NCBI GenBank assembly: GCA_014529385.2 | Contig: CM043944.1 | Location: 61,566,748-61,630,747, forward strand | Origin: Adiantum capillus-veneris | Lineage: Eukaryota > Streptophyta > Polypodiopsida > Polypodiales > Pteridaceae | DNA: 64,000 nucleotides | Direction of reading: 5' to 3' | In this document: piece by piece, positions 42,471 to 54,234 of the stretch | How the letters are laid out: each line of letters opens with the position of its first letter | Numbering within the stretch: position 1 is the first letter of the stretch | Notes under the pieces: generated by a model | What the model saw: only the letters and a program-made list of their open reading frames with translations | What the model was told of the DNA's origin: nothing | Database searches by the model: none | Made by a program: the position numbers and the translations under genes

Positions 42471-43415
42471 ACACCTATTCTCTCATATGGCCCATTTGAA
42501 AAATGGGGTATCAATGCCATTGGGCCATTACCTAGGGCCAACTCAGGAAACTTCTACATTATCATGGGGGTCGACTACATGACTAGATGGCAGAGGCTAT
42601 AGCCATCACTAGAATCACAGCGGTAGAGGTAGCTAAATTTATCTATGAGCACATATGCTGTAGGTTTGGCACACCTTTAGAGATCATCTCTGATAGAGGG
42701 CCAGGTTTCAGAGCAGACTTGGTAGGAGAATTAATGCAGAAACTGGGCATTACAAGGAGGCACTCTTCACCATATTACCCTCAATGTAATGGCCTATTTG
42801 AAAAGGTAAATGGAATGGTTTCTAAAATTATTACCAAGCAGGTAAACAATCATCCTGGAGACTGGGGTAAGTATCTACTACCAGCTTTATGGGCCTACAG
42901 AACTTCATTTCGTACATCCTTGGGATTCACACCGTATCATCTAGTATTTGGTAAGGAAGCAATCTTGCCCATTGAAGTGCAACTACAAAGTCTCAGAGTA
43001 ATGGCAAGCCAGCTTCAACAGCCCAACATGCATTTGAGAGATCACATCATCAACTTGGAAAGACTGCAGCTGGACAGAGAAGAAGTAATAAATTATTATG
43101 CATCACAAGCAGAGCATAGACGGCTTAGCTTTAAAGAGCATCTCCGGAAAAAAGAATTGAAGAAAGGAATGTTGGTGCTCCGCTACGACAATCGCTTTGA
43201 CACACGCAAGGATAAGAAACTCCTACTCCGATGGGAAGGTCCTTTCATCGTTGGGAAAAAGTATGCCAATGGAAGCTACCAGGGTAAATGGTTGGCGACT
43301 TAATCCTTCTTTTCTTCGATTTGACCAGGCTCCACCAATTGACATTCCAAATGAGGACACACCATCAGCCACCACCTCGGACGATAATGATCAAACAGAT
43401 GAGCTAGAGACATGA
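42471..43415 (+). pseudogene. A-type integrase (nested copy)
   Basis: The core motifs WGINAIGPLP (first catalytic Asp replaced by Asn), SDRGPGFRA and NGLFEKVNG are present. A one-base loss near 42588 (ACTAGATGGCAGAGG against GATGGGCAGAGG in A) shifts the frame. Another break near 43283 changes the frame before the C-terminal end, which lacks the piece MEADGKLHK seen in A. It is inactive. Confidence 0.85.
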
Positions 43416-43443
43416 ATGCCTCTAGCCAAAACGGGAGGGCTGA

Positions 43444-44982
43444 TGATGGGGGCTTTTCACAAGCCAAGCTCCCATACCCCTCTTCTCTCGTCCCCACCCC
43501 ATGAAAACCCCCTCTTAGGGAGGGAGTGATAAAAGGCATTGGAAAAGTAAGAAAAAAATAAAGTATGATTATATAAATATATAAGAAAGGTAAAATAGGC
43601 CACCTCATGCCTGCGGGGTAGCCCATCCCCACCTTGCCTCCTTTTTTGTTCACTGTTGCCCCGCCGGGTGTCCCTTTTCCTCTCCTCCACTCAAAAGGTC
43701 AACCCCCTCTCTCTTCCCCTTGTCCTTTCTCCTTTCTCTCTCCACTCAAGCTACCCCACCTCTCACCAATAATGCATTATAACTCACAAATAATGCACCC
43801 TAACTCACATGCAACTTACCCTATCTTCCAAAATAGTATACCCCACCCCCTCTTTCTCTCTCGTATCATATCCCATGACCCAAATACCCCCCTCTCTCTC
43901 TAAAGGGTGCCATGTCTCTTGTCTTGTAGCTAAATAACCCCCCCCACACTCACACACACTCAGTTTCACTGAAAAAGGTGCCCACAGATCCATCCCCACC
44001 CGGTGGTTACCTGATTTTTCTTGTGTTGACACACATCTGCACACAGATTCACCTCTGAACACACTCCCCTCTCTCCCCTCTTGTAATTACTTTATTCTCC
44101 ATGTCACCTCTCACTTTGTTTCATCAACCCATCTCTCTCTCTTAGTCTCTCTCTCATGAGACTGCTGTTCTGGCACATATACACACAGCCAGACAAGTGG
44201 GGCCCACAGTCACATGGCCTATGTAGATAATGATTTCTTCATTTCTAAATTTTAGAATTTCTCCCCCCTCCTCCCCTATATAAAGAGGGGTCACCATCAC
44301 ACTAAACACACACACCATCACCAAAGAGTACACTATGCACTGTGTGTGCCTAGTGCACACACACACACACCCACACCATCACCATCACCGCAATCACCAT
44401 GCTCGTCTTGAGCATGACCTCTACACCCTTGGGCTATGGAAGATGAAGGAAAACTAAATGAAGGATGATGGCCATAACCCTCGTGCGAGTCTTCGCCATC
44501 AACTCCCACCTATCCGCCATGTGCTCTACCACGCTCTCCCTTCTCATTCCCCTACCCTATGCTCCCCATTTCATCGGCTTATTCTCTAAATAAAGCTTGA
44601 GGTTTTGTGAGTATGTTTTCTTGCAATGTTTTGCCCATGTGAGGTGTGCGGAATCGCCACCTAGTCTTGTGTTTGGAGTGAGCTTGTGTATGTGTGAAGG
44701 GTGTGCGGATTCACCATCCTTTTGTGGTGCCTAAGTACTAAACCTCTATACCCCCTCCCTCACTCTCTCACTTGATCTCATTCCCTTTCCTCTTCATCAT
44801 TACTCCCAAGCATCCATCTCTCTTGGATGAAAACTTTGTTATGGTGGTGTGTTGTTTGCATCCTAGCCGCTGAAGCTAGGTGGTGCCCCCTGTTTGCTTT
44901 ACCATGACAAGCTCGAGGCGCGCCATTCGGTCCCCGGTGTTTTAGAGGCCGTCGGGGTTCGGGGTTCGCTTTGCTCCCGTCA
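43444..44982 (+). repeat. A-type LTR of the nested copy
   Basis: TGATGGGGGC to CCCGTCA, in plus orientation. It keeps the 35-bp block present in 4447-6024 and missing in 12139-13652. It has the TATA-like CTATATAAAG at 44277-44286 and AATAAA near 44589. The long GA/CT microsatellite of the other A LTRs is nearly absent here. Confidence 0.9.
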
Positions 44983-45711
44983 ATGCCTATTGGAAAGAGG
45001 ACCACAAAGGACAAGGAAGGAAGAAGTGTCTCAGGTCCTAGTAAGAAGAAGGGAAAGAGCCATGAAGGCGAGGATGTCAAGGCCAAGAGGAAAAGGAGGG
45101 CTCATTGCAAGTTTCATGTTTCAGATTTTCCACTAGGGGATGGGCAATTAAGCTATGACTTGAAGGAGGATTTGACAAGCAGGAAAGCAAATGTTACTTT
45201 TGGGCAGATTATAGAGATGGTGCCTAAGCTAAAGCGACAGTGGAAGAGGATGGTTAACCCAATGGAGAAAGATCCAGAGAGAGGTTCAATAAAGGTGTTG
45301 GCAATGGATTAGCTACTAGACATTTGCCCAATAGTAGATCTGTGGCATAAAAGAAAAAATCTAGGACAAGGTTATGTGGATGGTGGAGTCCAAATATGTG
45401 TCATAACGCACTTATGCGTTGAGAAGATGGGTCTTACAGTGACTGGGGTGTCAAGCTTTCGGATGAGATTGGCAAACCATCAAAAAGTAAAATGTTTGGG
45501 TGTTGTAAAGAGCTTAGAAGTGGAGGCGTATGATGCAAAGGCAGTGGTTGATTTTCATGTGATGCCAGCAGGGTTGGGAGCATATCCTATTATACTGCGT
45601 AGACCATGGTTACGTGCAGTGGGAGTTGTTCAAGATTGGCGACGTGGTACGATTAGTCTCTATGGAAAGACAGGTGCCAAGAAGCTATATAATATGGACA
45701 CAAGGAAATGA
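44983..45711 (+). pseudogene. Gag C-terminus and protease of element B
   Basis: It resumes B coding after the nested A copy. A Lys-rich stretch, VSDFPLGDGQLSYDL and VPKLKRQWKRMV match A blocks ITDFQLGESSKPYDL and APKVRRQWSKMV in order. A TAG near 45310 separates this from the protease, which has YVDGGVQICV (DGG active-site variant shared by A and C) and PIILRRPWLRAVG. The open frame ends at 45711; further stops precede the RT. Confidence 0.8.
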
Positions 45712-45963
45712 TTGGAGGAGCTTTATGAAGATGAGGATGAGTCTAGTGAGATAAAGACTATTCCACGGTGATAGATGAGGACAGTGAAAGTACTACCAGC
45801 AGTGATGAGGATGTTGATGTTGCATTTCTTTTGATTGGACAAAGAAATCCAGGAGTCTGGTTTAGTTGCATTTGCAAATGAAGTTGAAGATGAAAGTGAA
45901 GGGCCTTATGAAGTGATTGAAGGGCTGATGCAAACCAAGGTCGAATTGTCATAGAAGCAAGAA

Positions 45964-47878
45964 TTGATGACAAAAATGATCAGTGGAGACCTCTCAGCTA
46001 TGGAGAAGGAGATATATTTGCACATGCTCGCTAGTTTTCCTGATTTGTTCACTACTTCATATGAAGAGATCAGAGGGTTCAAGGGCAAAGAGATGCATAT
46101 AGAGTTGAAAGAAGGTGCTAAGCCAGTGCGGCAAAGGCTAAGAAGGATGGGTCAATAGCAGATGGAAGCCTTGCGGGAGGAGGTCGACAAGTTATTGAAG
46201 GCAGGGTTGATAGTCCCAGTGGAGACCACAGAATGGGTAAGTCCAGTAGTAGTCAGTCCAAAGAAGGATGGGAAGTGGAGGATTTGTGTAGATTTTAAAC
46301 CCTTAAATGCAGCCACTAAGAAGAACCCATATCCTCTTCCATTCATTGATCAGATCTTGGATTCAGTGTGGCAGGTTATGAGAGGTACAGTGTGTGTGAT
46401 GGTTTTTCAGGCTATTTTCGATTGAAGATTGCTCTTAAAGACCGCACAAAGACAACTTTTATTACGCCATGGGGCTGTTATTGTTACACGGTATTTCCAT
46501 TTGGGTTGTCAAATGGACCATCTTTCTATCAAGAGAGAGCAAATTGGGTATTGGAACCATTCATTGGTAGTTGTGTTAAAGCTTTTATGGACGACTTTTG
46601 TGTCTACAGCAGTAGGGCTGAACACCATGAGAAGCTGCAGATGGTATTGGCTCGATATGATGAATATGGAGGACAATTTAATCCAAAGAAATGTCATCTA
46701 GCACAGCCAAGGGTGAAGTTATTGGGCCATATGGTGTCAGAAAATGGCATTGAGGCTGATCCAGACAAGGTTAAGTCTATTATTCTTCTTCCATCACCTA
46801 CGAGTACAAAGCAATTGGCAACCTTTATACACAAAGTGAAGTACATGGCGCGGTTTTTTCCATTGTCTTCACAGCTCCTTTATCTATTACAAAAAGTGGC
46901 AAAGCATGATCCATTGCAATGGGATGACAAGTGTGAAGAAGTGTTTCAAGAGGTGAAAGAGGTGTTTAGGGGGGTTGTCAGCCATGTAGGCTCCTGATTG
47001 GGAGCAAGTGTTTTAGGTAAATCCATCAGTAGGGGATGATGCCATTGGAGCCATGCTATTGCAAAAGAAAAAGGGCAGCCATTATATGAGGCCAATATAT
47101 TGTGCAAATCGAGTGAAGCTGGTAGCAGAGATAAAATTCTCGGAAGTAGAGTTAGTAATGGCCACTGTAATATTTGCTTGTCGACGATTTTGTCATTACT
47201 TTCTACCACGACCTTTTGTTTTCTTGACGAGTTATGCTTTTTTGCCACAATTAATTAATGGCACTAACATGTCAAATGTGGTGAAGAAATGGGTAATTGA
47301 GCTGCAAGAGTTTGAGTTCTCTTTTCTAGTGGAAGACAGTATAAGAGCTACACTAGCTGATTTGTTGACCTACAAGGAGAATCCTCTTATTGTTAAGGAA
47401 GAGGCGATGAGAAAGGTAGTTGAAGAAGTGCCACAGATCAGCAATGCACTTGTTTTGTTCTTTGATGGCTCATATAGAAAGAGCCATGATGCGGCTTTAT
47501 GGGGTGGACCACTTTATGATCCAGAGGGGAAGCTAGTATGCAAGAGAGGGTTCAAATTGGATGCTCGTAGTAACAATGAGGCTGAATATGCTACTTTGGA
47601 AGCTGGATTACGCATTTGTTTGAAGCATTGGATTAGAAGGTTGAGCATAAAAGGTGATGCCTTGTTAGTTGTGAAGCAAGTTTTGGGTGTGTGGAAGAGC
47701 AAGAACACCTCATTGAACGAAATGTGTTTCAGAATTAAAGGTCTGTTAAAAAAGTTCGAAGCATGGAGCATCAAACACATAGAACGTGCTCTAAATGGAG
47801 AGGCACATGAAGCATCTCAAAGCATGATTGGGGAGCTATTTGTGTTGAGGACCAATTTACCTCTTTATCATGGCCGGT
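45964..47878 (+). pseudogene. RT, RNase H and second RNase H of element B
   Basis: A pre-RT part (SFPDLFTTSYEEIRG) is followed by RT with TTEWVSPVVVSPKKDGKW, PLNAATKKNPYPLPF, a frameshift near 46370, PFGLSNGPSFYQ and AFMDDFCVYSS (catalytic DD). The gypsy-like RNase H lacks the first Asp (NPSVGDDAIG in place of TDAS). The second RNase H has LFFDGSYRK, NNEAEYATL and IKGDALLVV, but the last acidic site is His (GEAHEAS where A has QEADALA), so its fourth catalytic Asp is lost. Stops near 46157 and 46998 break the frame. Confidence 0.87.
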
Positions 47879-47883
47879 GAAGT

Positions 47884-49233
47884 TTGGCTCAAGAAAAGGA
47901 GTTCTTGCTAACAGGAATCATTTCAAAGGACATTCAAAAGTCTAAGAAGTATGGTTTTGTGCGTAGAGAATACAGGTACAAATTGATTGGTGATGTCTTG
48001 TACATGAAAGGGGCTGATATGGTGTTGAGACGTGTAACTTGGCGGGAGGAGCTTTACAGAGTATTGGAAGAGAATCATGAAGGAGCATGTGGCGGGCATT
48101 TTTCTCTAAAGATCACCTTGCATAAGATCTTGCAAGAGGGGGATGTATGGCCTAGTTTGCACAAGGATGTTCAGCATTGGTGTAGGTCTTGCAATAGGTG
48201 TCAAGCATTTGGGAAGAGAGTGTTGAAGCCAGAGTTACGAAAAACCATTATGGCGTTTGATGTGTTTGAAAAGTGGGGGATTGATGCAATAGGCCCGTTA
48301 CCTATCACAAGCAGGGAAAAAATCTATATTTTGACTATAGTGGACTATCTCTCTAGATGGGCAGAGGCTATAGCAGTAAAATAGATCATTGCAAAGGATG
48401 TGGCAAAATTTGTGTACGATGAAATATGTTGCAAGTTTGGGGTGCCACTGGAGCTACTTTCAGATAAGGGGCCAGGATTTAGAGCTAAACTGCTAGACTT
48501 CTTATGCGCGAAGATGAAGATTACGCACCAGCATACCACTCCTTATTACCCACAATGTAATGGATTAAATGAGAGATTCAATGGTGAGTTGGTACAAATT
48601 CTTTCAAAAGTGACAGAGCACCAAGGAAAGAATTGGGATTTGGAATTGCCTAGTGCATTATGGGCTTACCGTACTTCGATGAAGACAGGTACAGGGTTTA
48701 CTCCATTTCATTTGGTGTATGGAAAGGAAGCACTATTGCCTGTGGAAGTAGAGCTGCTTGCGGTCAAGATGTTAGAGAATTTTCTTGGGCCGCCTAGTGA
48801 TGCATTCAAAGAGAGGCTCTTACAGTTACAAGAGGTTCAGCTGGATAGGATGAGTGCATTGGAACATTATGCGCAGATGCACGATAAGGCTTTGGCAAAG
48901 ATAAATGAAAGGGTAAAAAGTAAGGGTATCAAGAAGCATGACTTGGTTTTGCGCTACAACAGTAAGCTGGACAACACCTTCCAAAAGAAGTTTCAAATTA
49001 AGTGGGAAGGCCCTTTCAAGGTAGTGGAGTGTTTTCCAAATGGTACATATCAGTTGGCTAACCTGGATGGAATCCTACATACGTCAAGGCTAAATGGATT
49101 GCATCTCAAATTATATCATGCCAGGTTAATCATGGTGGAGCAAGATGAGATGTCTGTGGAGGAGGTAATGTTGGTGAGGGATGAGGAGACCTGTGACGCG
49201 GCAAGTCTCATATCTCTTTTTGCTGCTTACTGA
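47884..49233 (+). pseudogene. Integrase of element B
   Basis: An HHCC zinc finger (NHEGACGGHF, then WCRSCNRCQ) precedes the core with WGIDAIGPLP, SDKGPGFRA and NGLNERFNGE, giving the DDE triad. WAYRTSMKTGTGFTPFHLVYG and IKWEGPFKVVE (GPF module) follow. One TAG at 48382-48384 divides an otherwise open frame of about 445 residues. No chromodomain. The TGA at 49231 is about 20 bp before the polypurine tract. Confidence 0.88.
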
Positions 49234-49254
49234 TCATGAATGATCTAGCAGGCT

Positions 49255-49268
49255 AGGGGATGGGAAAA
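49255..49268 (+). other. Polypurine tract of element B
   Basis: AGGGGATGGGAAAA directly upstream of the 3' LTR start at 49272. Confidence 0.75.
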
Positions 49269-49271
49269 TTA

Positions 49272-50419
49272 TGTCAGAAGTTTTTTGGAGCAAGGGATTG
49301 CGTATATGTACATATATATGCATGGTGCATCGAATAAAGGATTGCCCATTTTCCAGAGCCAAGTGGTTACGTGGGGCCCACATGTGTACAGGTAGGACAA
49401 CATGTACATAGTGCATCAATTTTCACTATTACCAGTACCAGTGTGTTTTTTGTATAATAATGAGGAGTTGTTAGCGTGTAAAACTTCTCAAGAAAGCTAT
49501 CCATGGGCCGAAGACATGAGATAAGCAGATGCGTTAGATGGCATCTAGTGGCGTCAGGAGGTCGAATGGGGTCAATATCTGCACGTGGATAAGTACGGAC
49601 ACAACATGGGTGTTTTCTTATGATAATTATGCAGAAAGGTCATCATGAGGACCATATTTTGGGGCCACTTCACGTGGTTGTGGGATGCATTATTGAAAAA
49701 AGTTGAGTGCCAGGTGTGCGGATGGATGCAGCAGGGTGACAACTATGCACTGTGAGGCCACTTTTTGGCCTGTTCGAGGTCCGTTTGAGGTCAACCTAAG
49801 GCCAAAGGTGCGCAAGTAATAAAGCTTAGTGTGGGAACTGAAAAACCTGAGATAAGACCAGAGAAAACGTGGAGAGGAGAGGAGGAACAGTCGCAACTGT
49901 GTTTTTGCTGTTTTTGGAGCCTGTTTTGGTCGTAAACTACTCATCCGAGGTCGGGTTTGAGCACTTTGACATTGTAGAGTGGGGTTTTGGGCCGTTTTTG
50001 ACGTGATGGCGCTGTCCATTTTGCCAAATTCCTCACTGTTTTTCTGCTATTTTGGTTGTGTAAGTTTCTCCTATGAGCAAAGCTTCTGCTCCAATTTGTG
50101 ATTGTATCTGGCATACTTTACCCATACTGTGTGAGCTATTTTCCCCATTGGTGTTGGCCCAAGCTCAATTGTATCTAAACATAAAAAATTATCCTCTTTT
50201 GAGTTGCGTTTTTGGGTGTGTGTGTGTGTGTGTGTGTGTGTCTCTGTGTGGAGTGGGTAAATGGGTAGTCTCTCTCCTCTCACTCCATAGGTGTGAACCC
50301 TGTCTCGGCCAGGTGGGTTGTGTAAGCTGAGTGGTGCCCCATAGTGTGTATGTATATCATCCCAAGAGTGTGTGTCGGGTCATTACAGAGACGTTCTATG
50401 TGTTTTCATCCCGCCCACA
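49272..50419 (+). repeat. Element B 3' LTR
   Basis: Second copy of 37327-38469. It has a longer TG run (50215-50240). It is followed by CCGT, which repeats the four bases before the 5' LTR. Confidence 0.92.
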
Positions 50420-51420
50420 CCGTGTATCAAGAACCTCCTGGCAATTATGGTATGGAGGTGACTAAAGGATTTGCTAGAGGCTTTCTATATGAGCAGTTGA
50501 AGGGACAGGTTGACTGGCCTTGTTTTCAGAAAGTATTGTCACAAATATGGATCCAGGCAAATTACATGCAAAGAAGCAGCAATGGGCAGCTTTCCATTCC
50601 TCCTCTGCCCCTAACAGTTCGTAGTGAATGACGAGGACTCCAGATCATTTGGAGGCACCCCAGGAAACTCCGATCGATATAGTGGATGATGTACAAAAGA
50701 GGAATTTATTTGGTCCACCGTCTCTTACAGAATTAGATACTTCTTACAACATGGTTGTAAGCAAGAATTATTTTGCATTGTCAGAGTATAATGAAGCTTT
50801 TAAGAAGCTAGAATTGCTTCAGGCTGATGTGCACCGAAATGAAGGTGCCAACCTCCTAGTGGAAAAGCTCAAAGGCCAGTTGAAAGATGTAGAGGCTACA
50901 TTACTAAAGGCAGAAGGTAGCGTCGATGTTGTGGATGCAATGAAGGTGGAGCAGTATTAAAATACCGTTGGCAGGTTGTCACTAACACTCCAAACATTGC
51001 AAGTGGTAGTTGAGGAGAAGGCACCACTTGATGTTATGGATAGTGCTCGAAAGGAGAGAGATTTTACACACGAAGTGGAGGAGTGTGCACAGGCACGGAT
51101 GGATTTTGTGAAGACCATGTAGGTCAAAAGAAGTACAGTTTTGTTGTCTGCACCTCCGTCGAAAGTTCCACTTGTGGATATGGGCACCTTGCCTTTGGAC
51201 AAAGTTTGCAGTGCTTGTGAGTTGACGATGTACGATGACAATGCACTTGGCATGTTTTTGCTGCCCTGCAATCATGCCTTTCACATGTACTATTTTGGCC
51301 ATCTTGTTGCAAGCAAAGAAACATGCATGGAGATGGGATGCATGCAACCAAATTTGCATAACATGCGGTCTTTGGTGATCCTCGGCAGTACGAATGCCAA
51401 TTTCCAAGGAGTGCAATCAA
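50420..51420 (+). pseudogene. Partner gene exons after element B: coiled coil and RING-like finger
   Basis: YQEPPGNYGMEVTKG opens in frame with the exon part before element B and continues WPCFQKVLSQIWIQANY to 50631. After a frame change at about 50628, a helical Leu/Glu/Lys-rich region follows (YNEAFKKLELLQADV, EKLKGQLKDVEATLLK). Two stops (TAA at 50958, TAG at 51119) interrupt it. At 51205-51345 a RING-like finger reads CSACELTMYDD, then LPCNHAFHMYYF and ETCMEMGC; the Cys expected after FHMY is Tyr, so the finger may be damaged. The combination suggests a chromatin- or ubiquitin-related helper, but function is not known. Confidence 0.5.
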
Positions 51421-51499
51421 ACACCAAACCCTTACACCTTGCTGCATTTTATAGCATTGAAATTATTTTTTTTTGGTGTTTCTGTTATCAAGGGAACCC

Positions 51500-52440
51500 T
51501 GCTAATTGTAGCTACTAATACAAGACTGGTAGCTACCACTCTCATAGTGGCAACTGTCATGCTAATCTTGGTACAACTGGCTACCATTATGGCTGTGGCT
51601 ACCATTCTTTCATGAGCTACTATTCTCCCATGGAAGTCTTGTTGGTGGCAAGGTAGCTACCATTCTTCCACTAGCTACTATTTTACCATGGAACTCCTAC
51701 TGGTGACAAGGAAGTTCTCACTGTCAACCCTGGTAGCTACTAGTATAATAGTGGTAGCTACCATTCTGCCATGAACTGCCATTATGCCAAGGAAGTTTTG
51801 CAATTGACAAGGTGGCTACCAAGATTGCATTGGTAGTTGCCATTCTGCCATGAGCTGCCATTCTGCCAAGGAAGTCCTGCAAGTGACAAGGTGGCTACCA
51901 AGATTGCATTGGTAGCTGCCATTCTGCCAAGGAAGTCCTGCAAGTGACAAGGTAGCTACCAGGATAACAGTGGTAGCTATCCTGGTAGCTACCATGATAG
52001 CATTTGTAGCTATCATGATGGTAGGGGGCAAGGTAGCTACTAGGATAGCATTTGGTAGTACCGGTAGCTTATTAGTGCTTGTCTGGTAGCTTCTATTGTC
52101 ATGCTGACCCTGCATGTAACTTGAAAACTTGTTCTTAATTTCTTATTGTGAAGAACATAATTCAAGGTGTCGGTACATGCTGAGAAGAAATATGTTTTAG
52201 ATAAAGGTTGTTGCCAGGCTTTTATTCTGTTAACCACCACTGTTAGATTGCTTACTACTAGGATAGCATTGGTGGCCCCTATGTCATCTTGGTAGCTCTC
52301 AGTCAGCCAGCTACCAGGATGGCATTGGTAGCTACCAGGATAGTGTTGGTAGCTATCAGTGCTTGGTTGGTAGCTTCCACTGTCATGATGTAGCTACATG
52401 TAACTTGAAACAACAAGTTCTTAATTCCCTAATACTTTTC
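51500..52440. repeat. GGTAGCTACC palindrome array, cluster 1
   Basis: Perfect GGTAGCTACC decamers at 51528, 51652, 51753, 51951, 51984 and 52327, with many one-base variants between them. They are embedded in a degenerate word set (CATTCTGCCA, AGGAAGTCCTGCAAGTGACAAGG). Spacing is irregular with local duplicates of about 65-70 bp. It lies in an inferred intron of the partner gene, between the RING exon and the acceptor near 52449. Confidence 0.85.
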
Positions 52441-52449
52441 ATGACTGCA

Positions 52450-53214
52450 GAGGCTGAGCCAGAGACTACAGTTGAGAAGGAAGGTGTGTTAGAGAAGTAT
52501 AGTCCTGAGAATGGAGATCAAGCAGAAAATGCTCCTTCATCAATGAAGGACATTGAAGTGTCAGCCAAAGACACCAGTCCCTCCATCCTGCAAACCATAC
52601 AAATGATGCAAAGGGAAAGAAAGAGAAAGATGACAGGTGTTATTTCTGGTTTTGTTTGTTTCCTAAAGGTAGATAATATTGTTTAAGGTTCATTCTTGTT
52701 GATTGTTTCTTGTCTCTTGCAGATGGAGATGCCAAAAAGCCTACAGAGGATGCAGAAGGGCAAACAAAGACATCAAAGGACCAATTAGCCATAGAGACTG
52801 GAGAAAATAGTAACATGGAATCAGGATGAAAAGATGCTACAACAACCAGAGTCAGAAAAAGACTCCAAACATAGTCTCGATATTTTTTGCTTTGTAGTCT
52901 GTCCCCATTTTTGGCTCTTTTTCTATATCCTGTCGCCGTTTTTTGCTTTGTAAAAATTATCCATTTCCTATGAATTAAGAAAGCCAAAATCATTTTTTTT
53001 TGTCATGTCCATCATTGTTGTTTATCTCATTATAGTTGTTATGTTCAGATGCTGCCACTAGCAACATTGAAAATCTTGATCACATAATAAGTATGATACC
53101 ACAGTCTACTATGAAAGACCCTCCTGATGTAGATGGTTCATTTAGAGTTGAGGGCCAAGTCCCGTGTGCTAGCAGCATTGATGACCAAGAGGATAAAAAC
53201 ACGGAGGTTTGATG
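52450..53214 (+). pseudogene. Acidic 3' exons of the partner gene
   Basis: Three short exons each follow a good acceptor: CTGCAG|AGGCTGAG (52450, with EPETTVEKEGVLEKYSPEN), CTTGCAG|ATGGAG (about 52723, with DAKKPTEDAEGQTKTSKDQ ending in TGA) and TGTTCAG|ATGCTG (about 53050, with DAATSNIENLDHIISM, ending near 53212). All are acidic, Ser/Thr-rich and likely disordered. Whether they are joined in one transcript is inferred. The second exon's stop could equally be the end of the gene. Confidence 0.4.
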
Positions 53215-54234
53215 ACACACAATACAAGCAGCTGTGGAATCCTCCAGGCACTTTCTGCATTGTGAAGAATATGGAAAATTAGAATCCCACTGAGATTCAA
53301 GGATATCTTACAACAACTGTAAGATCTTGGCTCACGACTTGGCTTTGTGCGGAAGATCGCCTCAAGTATGCCGAGGACTGTGCACTGCCAAGACCGATCG
53401 ATAACCTAAGCATTAGGATCTCAAAGCAGTGGTGTTTAGAGTATTACAGCTAGATATATTATCGTGACATGTAACCATGATAAGCGATGTAAACAGTCAA
53501 CCATTTACTGACTTATGGAGTATTTTGCTCACTTGTAATGATGACACAATGTAGTAAAGCAGCTTCCAATGCTCAATGTAGTGAAGCAGCTTTTGTTAAC
53601 TTGTATACTTGTTTACGTTTTTCGCATTTTTCATCACTACACCTCCACAGTTGCACAATTACAAGTACTTAACACAGCTTTTGACACCAGGAAATGTTAA
53701 GGGAAGCTACCAGTCTGCATAGTAGCTACCCTTGCAGCTACTTAGCTACAATTGTTTAATTTTTCTATGTCATTGGTTGGCTGTCTGGTCAAGGGAATTT
53801 GTTGGCTGTCCGGTCAGGGGCATCGAACCCTTGAATGGATGGCTGCATGTGCGAGTCTCATCTGGAGTTGCCCTCATCTCCTTTTTTAGGGAAAGGCTTT
53901 CGACAGAGTGTTCATGCTATCTGCCTCAGGATATCACATAGGCATTTTAGACACGATTCAAGCAATTACAAAATAGGGTGATGCTCATCACAGAGATTAC
54001 GAAGATTCCCCCAAAGAAAAAAAAAAGAAAAAGATGCTGAAGGGCCATCAAAAGCAGCTTAGATTAGAACTAGGAATGCTATACATATGTTTATGAGGAA
54101 AGTAAGAATTTTCTTGTACGTCCCACTTTCTGCATTGGGAACTTGATAGCTCGTACAAGGTGGGATTGCAAGGTGGCTTCAGGCTCAGAATTTAATAGCT
54201 TGAACTCATAGGGATTTTCTTTTGCTTGTTCGTA
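53215..54234. other. Region between the two convergent genes
   Basis: No gene supported. It contains a duplicated CAATGTAGT(A/G)AAGCAGCTT near 53550 and 53574 and GTTGGCTGTC(T/C)GGTCA twice near 53775 and 53802. It presumably holds the 3' ends of both genes. Confidence 0.4.

Larger units (their letters stand above)
40389..44982 (+). mobile_element. 5'-truncated element A copy inside element B
   Basis: From GCACTCTTGGC at about 40389 the sequence is an A-type pol and continues to a full A-type LTR ending CCCGTCA at 44982, in the same direction as B. A's 5' LTR, PBS, ORF1, gag and protease are missing. Directly after it, B gag C-terminal coding resumes. The left junction lies at a GAAAAGG shared by both sequences. 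It arose by insertion into B followed by deletion, or by template switching. Confidence 0.88.
37327..50419 (+). mobile_element. Tat-like Ty3/gypsy retrotransposon, element B (13.1 kb, chimeric)
   Basis: Two LTRs of about 1.14 kb (37327-38469 and 49272-50419) start TGTCAG and end CCCACA, with direct CCGT flanks on both sides. Internally it has PBS, ORF1 remnant, gag, then a foreign 4.6-kb segment from element A (40389-44982), then its own gag C-terminus, protease, RT, RNase H, second RNase H, integrase and PPT. B pol is clearly diverged from A pol but has the same domain plan. Stops and frameshifts in several places make it inactive. Confidence 0.92.

Noticed and set aside
52040-52240. Small ORFs within the palindrome array
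   Set aside because: They are made by the repeat and lack conservation between units.
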